Assembly (NCBI GenBank): GCA_029721515.1 | Contig: CM056551.1 | Coordinates: forward strand, 31,552,501-31,616,500 | DNA length: 64,000 nucleotides | Direction: 5' to 3' | From: Synanceia verrucosa | Taxonomy: Eukaryota; Chordata; Actinopteri; Perciformes; Synanceiidae | Shown here: positions 63,601 to 64,000 of the stretch, one piece after another | Numbering within the stretch: position 1 is the first letter of the stretch | Layout of the letters: the number at the start of each line of letters is the position of its first letter | Translations under genes and position numbers: made by a program | The notes under the pieces: generated by a model | What the model saw: only the letters and a program-made list of their open reading frames with translations | Database searches by the model: none | Told to the model about the DNA's origin: nothing

Positions 63601-64000
63601 TTCTGGGACTTTCCCCAACTGCCAGCGCTGCCATCAGTGCTTCGCTGAGTGGGACGACATCATCGGTCAGCTGACTAATCAGACACACCGCCTCAACAAC
63701 AGAGTTAACACCATCAAAGCCAGCGGAGTCACAGGACCGTACTGGAAGTCAGTTGACAGCTTGGAAAGGAGCGTTGCCGAAATCCGGGTCATCCTGAATC
63801 AGAACCCAGCCTCACAACCAATGACCGAGATCCAGGAGCTGCTGCAACAGGCCAGGTGAGATTAACTTTTATTTGAGTCTAAACCTGTAGCAAATCAGAA
63901 TGTTATCATATGTTATATTTAATTCACTGACCTGTATGTTCTTCTCAGCCTCCTGATGGGATCTCTGAGCCAGAGGTTGAACCACACAGAGCAGACTCTG
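28973..64000 (+). CDS. lamb1: Laminin subunit beta-1 (5' 25 coding exons; 3' end beyond window)
   Basis: Coding exons: 28973-29003, 30625-30839, 33649-33787, 34078-34151, 34346-34534, 34621-34684, 34758-34960, 36390-36510, 36735-36923, 41546-41722, 41872-41984, 43518-43597, 44509-44644, 44958-45116, 48835-48962, 49102-49222, 49530-49731, 51333-51476, 51758-51989, 55310-55473, 59305-59529, 59738-59955, 61633-61729, 63486-63855, 63949-64000. All introns are GT-AG and all phases match, giving 1281 uninterrupted codons of a usual length near 1,780. The product is a secreted basement-membrane subunit that joins alpha and gamma chains. Order: signal (1-17), LN (41-282), five LE (283-about 550), L4 (about 552-780), eight LE (about 781-1186), coil (from about 1190). 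Motifs such as PDDDHQMISLHPGSRY and KKVDDVICDSRYSDIEPSTE favour beta-1 over beta-2. Which teleost co-orthologue it is remains open. Confidence 0.95.
29908..30552. repeat. Candidate non-autonomous element rich in GATACC words
   Basis: Both ends carry related words: 'aggggtggacgatac' then 'ggtattaatccgatacca' at left, and 'ttggtatcgatactattgat' then 'gatcgatacgcccacga' at right, which pair imperfectly as inverted repeats. It ends 72 bp before lamb1 exon 2. No coding content. Ends are approximate. Confidence 0.45.
30902..32174. mobile_element. DNA element with 3-bp CAG duplication (PIF/Harbinger-like)
   Basis: Starts GGGGGTATTCCATCAA and ends TTTGATGGAATACCCCC (inverted; the left end then diverges). 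CAG flanks both sides (30899-30901 and 32175-32177), a 3-bp target duplication as in PIF/Harbinger-like families. The 1273-bp interior shows no transposase, so it is non-autonomous. It lies in lamb1 intron 2. Confidence 0.7.
31255..31325 (+). repeat. tRNA-like segment inside the DNA element
   Basis: 'gatgagtggttaagtg' resembles an A box, and 'gggttcgattccc' 26 bp later is a near-perfect B box. The acceptor stem does not pair convincingly, so I treat it as a tRNA-derived relic, not a tRNA gene. Confidence 0.4.
32185..32505 (+). pseudogene. Tc1/mariner transposase 3' relic
   Basis: Broken + strand frames resemble the transposase C terminus (NWFLEHDKEFWTL; a WDV-like helix; VESM-like near 32400), followed by 'cctaataaagtgg', a common end of one fish Tc1/mariner family. 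No intact frame remains. Confidence 0.55.
33170..33595. repeat. Dispersed repeat ending near lamb1 exon 3
   Basis: Contains 'tgaccctgatgaccttgaa', 'tttatcaaaatccgtccgta', a (CAAA)n run at 33528-33549 and 'gtgaaaacataacgtcctt'. I recall this combination from widespread teleost repeats. It stops about 55 bp before exon 3. Confidence 0.5.
35432..35877 (+). mobile_element. TTAA-flanked non-autonomous element, copy 1
   Basis: Flanked by TTAA at 35428-35431 and 35878-35881, with ends reading CTCATTGAGTG and the inverted CTCTTTGGTG. The interior ('gaaagaagagactctctatt' and further) recurs in the copies at 45604 and 55942. TTAA sites suggest a piggyBac-like or Kolobok-like mechanism; no transposase is present. 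Long T runs precede it at 35018-35049. Confidence 0.7.
37440..38032. repeat. Candidate DNA element in lamb1 intron 9
   Basis: 'gttcacactgtcgggcta' at the left and the inverted 'tttcacactatcaagcca' at the right suggest terminal repeats. The sequence after it to 38440, with 'gaggccaatttatagtactg', resembles another fish MITE. No coding content is seen. Confidence 0.4.
38441..38489. repeat. Perfect 23-bp inverted repeat with 3-base loop
   Basis: Left arm 38441-38463 ('cagtgatgccagtaacgctt' then tac), loop TAT, right arm 38467-38489, paired at all 23 positions. It lies 11 bp left of the Tc1 insertion site. Confidence 0.9.
38694..39288. mobile_element. Small DNA element with TACCGTA ends
   Basis: Left end TACCGTACTTTCCGGG with CTATAAG pairs with the right end read in reverse, TACCGTAATTTCGGGACC with ATAAG, at 19 of 23 positions. 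About 595 bp, no transposase. It sits inside the left half of the Tc1 element. Confidence 0.75.
39488..40345 (+). mobile_element. L1 insertion with inverted 5' part
   Basis: The left part (39488 to about 40020) encodes L1 endonuclease on the minus strand: VYAPPGSN near 40000, then AGDFNT-like, then RIDYFF-like and WRLNTSLLND near 39610. The right part encodes the L1 C terminus on the + strand (LLAASKKAITKCW at 40040) and ends with AATAAA near 40330 and an A-rich tail. The head-inverted order is what twin priming produces. Confidence 0.78.
42415..43285. repeat. Compound (TG/TA)n microsatellite
   Basis: About 870 bp of alternating purine-pyrimidine DNA, mainly TA, TG and TATG, in lamb1 intron 11. 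Several Tyr/Ile/Cys-rich open frames run through it on both strands, up to 271 codons. They have no domain and come from base composition alone. Confidence 0.95.
44081..44419 (-). mobile_element. tRNA-derived SINE, copy E
   Basis: Flanked by AGACTATCTCAT (44069-44080) and AGACTGTCTCAT (44420-44431), a 12-bp target duplication with one mismatch. The tail is at the left and the head at the right, so it is on the minus strand. It lies in lamb1 intron 12. Confidence 0.9.
46065..47670 (-). mobile_element. Complete Tc1-like transposon
   Basis: The first 49 bases (46065 onward, 'gtcatggaaaaaattattag'...) equal the reverse complement of the last 49, ending 47668, with no mismatch. It sits in TA-rich microsatellite DNA, so the TA target duplication is not uniquely placed. 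It carries one intact transposase gene on the minus strand. Confidence 0.92.
46361..47389 (-). CDS. Tc1-like transposase, uninterrupted
   Basis: 342 codons from ATG to stop, the normal length for the family. The N terminus is a paired-like helix-turn-helix (MSERQVAKKLKISKTAVHY) followed by a GRGRKR hook and a second HTH. The catalytic core shows D in LFSDESNF, D in IFQQDNAPCHTA and E in SPDLNPIENLW. There are 34 residues between the last two, the DD34E signature of Tc1. It would cut and reinsert the element at TA sites. Lack of stops suggests recent movement. It runs antisense to lamb1 within an intron. Confidence 0.92.
   Translation of the reverse strand: MPKTKELREATKAAILALLEIGMSERQVAKKLKISKTAVHYNKKKQAEHGTTKLLPGRGRKRLSTPRDDRALIRSCVRNRRQTSRDLKNEWALSRNVTCSARTVRNRLVEAGLKSHRARKKPFINERQRKAQLLFARDHKDWTVDDWAKVLFSDESNFELMPTPANLLVRRKPGEAYNPDCLAPTVKHGGGSVMIWGCFSLSGTRQMQLCEGRMNQVKYRTTLENSLLPSAGKLFPASNDWIFQQDNAPCHTARSVKAWMENHNIRTMPWPAQSPDLNPIENLWKIIKLKMENHKPKNKENLFEFVQQEWAAVTAEQCQKLVESMPRRMAAVIKNNGYAIKY
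47886..48290 (-). pseudogene. Tc1-like transposase 5' fragment
   Basis: Minus-strand frames read MGDISEFKRRQIVGACLAG, TKTASLCDVSKATVSRVM and, after a frameshift, KHKTTAAQITAELNVHLNPPVSTKTV. This is the DNA-binding half of another Tc1 family. The catalytic half is absent. Microsatellite lies on both sides. Confidence 0.8.
50122..50205. repeat. Tc1/mariner terminal fragment
   Basis: 'cactcctgatcaaaatttta' and 'agaccagttgaaaaattgca' match the terminal repeat of a fish Tc1/mariner family as I recall it. Only one end is present. Confidence 0.5.
50206..50964 (+). mobile_element. LINE 3' end fragment
   Basis: The + strand frame near 50390-50570 (HEECYNLRRSCNFIEPRFRA, then CLSVCGVRL) resembles the extreme C terminus of fish non-LTR reverse transcriptases. 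A UTR with 'acaaggggtgggagtaaata' follows. Upstream coding is absent. Confidence 0.5.
50965..50995. repeat. Perfect 15-bp hairpin
   Basis: 'aatgagtttttcata' and its exact reverse complement are separated by one A. It is followed by the short palindrome 'tgatcatgatca'. It sits at the 3' end of the LINE fragment. Confidence 0.75.
52030..54150 (+). mobile_element. CR1/L2/Rex1-group LINE, decayed, in lamb1 intron 19
   Basis: On the + strand, in order: DNKPFITRGIRDCINRKKRA (52090), a reverse transcriptase with KKATGPDNSST, EYRPVALTSDVMKFLER, RLRFIDFSSAFNTIQPN, SSTGAPQDCVS, KFSDDTAILS (A to S in the catalytic block, near 53120) and FKYLGVHIDSDLSW. Stops and a poly-T interruption near 52925 break the frame. 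The 3' end is 'aatgacaataaaaactttt' plus GATTT words. Confidence 0.85.
54151..55250. other. Unassigned part of lamb1 intron 19
   Basis: A minus-strand frame of 136 codons at 54637-55047 shows no recognisable domain and no splice context. I treat the region as unclassified intron. Confidence 0.4.
55942..56092 (+). mobile_element. TTAA-type element, copy 3, truncated
   Basis: The left end with TTAA (55938-55941) and the 'gaaagaagagactctctatt' body match copies 1 and 2. The match stops at 56092 where the unclassified repeat begins, so the right part was lost or replaced. Confidence 0.7.
56093..56500 (-). repeat. Unclassified dispersed repeat, copy 2
   Basis: Reverse-complement partner of 85-510. 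It joins copy 3 of the TTAA element directly. A long T run (about 56664-56686) and poly-purine debris follow. Confidence 0.6.
56893..57186 (+). mobile_element. RTE-type LINE fragment, copy 3
   Basis: + strand frame reads IGAASAVMRNLYQYIKREL then AKLLIYQSIYVPTFTY, the RTE segment after the reverse transcriptase. Further on the nucleotide sequence matches the 'aggagccagatgaggtggct' area of copy 2. An internal deletion joins the two parts. Confidence 0.75.
57543..57911 (+). mobile_element. tRNA-derived SINE, copy F
   Basis: Best-preserved head: A box 'gtagtggttagca' near 57557 and B box 'ggtttgaatccc' near 57596. It then has the common body and ends in GGATAGATGG. It follows DNA ending 'agtactagtggaaaag' that resembles a hAT-MITE end. 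Confidence 0.88.
58060..58985 (+). pseudogene. Tc1-like transposase, frameshifted
   Basis: Two frames (to 58433, then 58437-58901) together cover most of a Tc1 transposase: WSDESHFSIWQ (first D), FLFQHDCAPVHKARS (second D), SPDLNLIEHLWDE (E), and EAVIAAKGGPTSY at the C terminus. A stop/frameshift at about 58431 and the missing N terminus make it inactive. One terminal end remains ('gaatacttttggcaatatag', 58961-58980); the other is not seen. Lies in lamb1 intron 20. Confidence 0.85.
60098..60290 (-). mobile_element. LINE 3' end fragment
   Basis: 'atcagaatcagctttatagg' with 'ggcatgttttcacatactag' read in reverse is a 3' tail typical of CR1/L2-group fish LINEs. No coding part is attached. Confidence 0.55.
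60300..61515 (-). mobile_element. CR1/L2/Rex1-group LINE, 3' part
   Basis: Minus strand from 61515: DDAVNMGLHYILQHLD, RILFVDFSSAFNTII, SSTGAPQGCVLSSLLFSLYT, KFADDTTVIG (catalytic, near 61155), then NNLELNTLKSVEMIVDFRRK and FLGSIISQDLKWE. It ends with a UTR holding AATAAAGG near 60318 and TTC repeats. It starts mid-protein, so it is 5'-truncated, and has frameshifts. In lamb1 intron 22. Confidence 0.85.
62500..62975. repeat. Probable dispersed element in lamb1 intron 23
   Basis: Contains several 'gaacgaatc'/'gttcgcgaatgac' words near 62880-62970, arranged partly as inverted copies ('ttcgaacgaatcgttcgcga'). I recall such motifs from fish DNA elements. Family is not assigned. Confidence 0.4.
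63330..63402. repeat. Right end of a DNA element next to lamb1 exon 24
   Basis: 'ttataccgtgatataaattt' and 'catatcgcccacccctag' are, reversed, the usual start of a fish hAT-type repeat. It lies about 85 bp before exon 24. The left end is not located. Confidence 0.4.
63626..64000 (+). other. lamb1: lamb1 start of the coiled-coil arm (domain II)
   Basis: After CHQC the sequence changes to a Cys-free, heptad-rich stretch (EWDDIIGQLTNQTHRLNNR onward). This is where the beta chain begins to wind with the alpha and gamma chains. The window ends within exon 25 with the frame open. Confidence 0.88.

Larger units (their letters stand above)
51333..63625 (+). other. lamb1: lamb1 LE repeats 6-13
   Basis: Exons 18-24 encode the second Cys-rich rod: ECQCDPQGSLSTVCE, ACACNPQGSQSSFCD, CLPGHWGFPTCRPCSCNGHSDDCD, CRPCMCPDGPGSLRQFAGSCY, CQCNNNINMLDPESCD, CVCHQLGSDPSSCP-like, CQPGFGGRTCRECRELFWGD, and CDCDPQGVSQRQCD. 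The number and order match beta-1. Confidence 0.9.

Noticed and set aside
28973..64000. Assignment to laminin beta-2 or beta-4
   Set aside because: Multiple blocks in LN, L4 and LE domains agree with beta-1 as I know it and not with beta-2; beta-4 was not excluded by alignment but fits less well.

Overview
The window looks like nuclear DNA of a teleost fish. It carries two large multi-exon vertebrate genes on the + strand, with GT-AG introns packed with fish-type transposons: Tc1/mariner, RTE, L1, Tx1-like and CR1/L2/Rex1-group LINEs, a tRNA-derived SINE ending in (ATCC)n, and several small DNA elements. I see no prokaryotic gene, CRISPR array, rRNA, or LTR/retroviral element.

Layout. 1-5.2 kb: repeats (an unclassified repeat, a SINE, a decayed RTE LINE). 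5.2-5.6 kb: a purine-rich 114-bp minisatellite just upstream of the first gene. 5668-12130: a complete olfactomedin-1 (noelin, olfm1) gene in six coding exons, starting from a short B-type signal exon and followed at once by a 57-bp minisatellite that contains copies of its own stop codon. 13-27 kb: a TE graveyard with a Tx1-like LINE, a CR1/L2-like LINE split by an RTE, and an L1 split by a hAT-like MITE. 28973-64000: a laminin beta-1 type gene (lamb1). Its 25 coding exons in the window join without a frame break into 1281 codons, from the signal peptide to the start of the coiled coil; the rest lies beyond the right edge.

lamb1 encodes a secreted basement-membrane subunit (LN domain, five LE repeats, L4, eight LE repeats, coil). 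olfm1 encodes a secreted neuronal glycoprotein. I see no operon-like or pathway link between them; they are neighbours on the same strand. The lamb1 introns hold most of the recent mobile-element history. This includes a Tc1 copy with an uninterrupted 342-codon transposase, a Tc1 carrying an L1 with an inverted 5' part, three copies of a TTAA-flanked element, and a 0.9-kb alternating purine/pyrimidine microsatellite.

I found no clearly new biological system. The most unusual signals are the stop-codon minisatellite of olfm1, the GA-rich array at its promoter, a perfect 23-bp hairpin, and the several layers of nested insertions whose order can be read from the sequence. Family names for repeats come from recognised protein motifs and terminal structures, not from a database search. 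Edges given for repeats are approximate unless a target-site duplication is stated.
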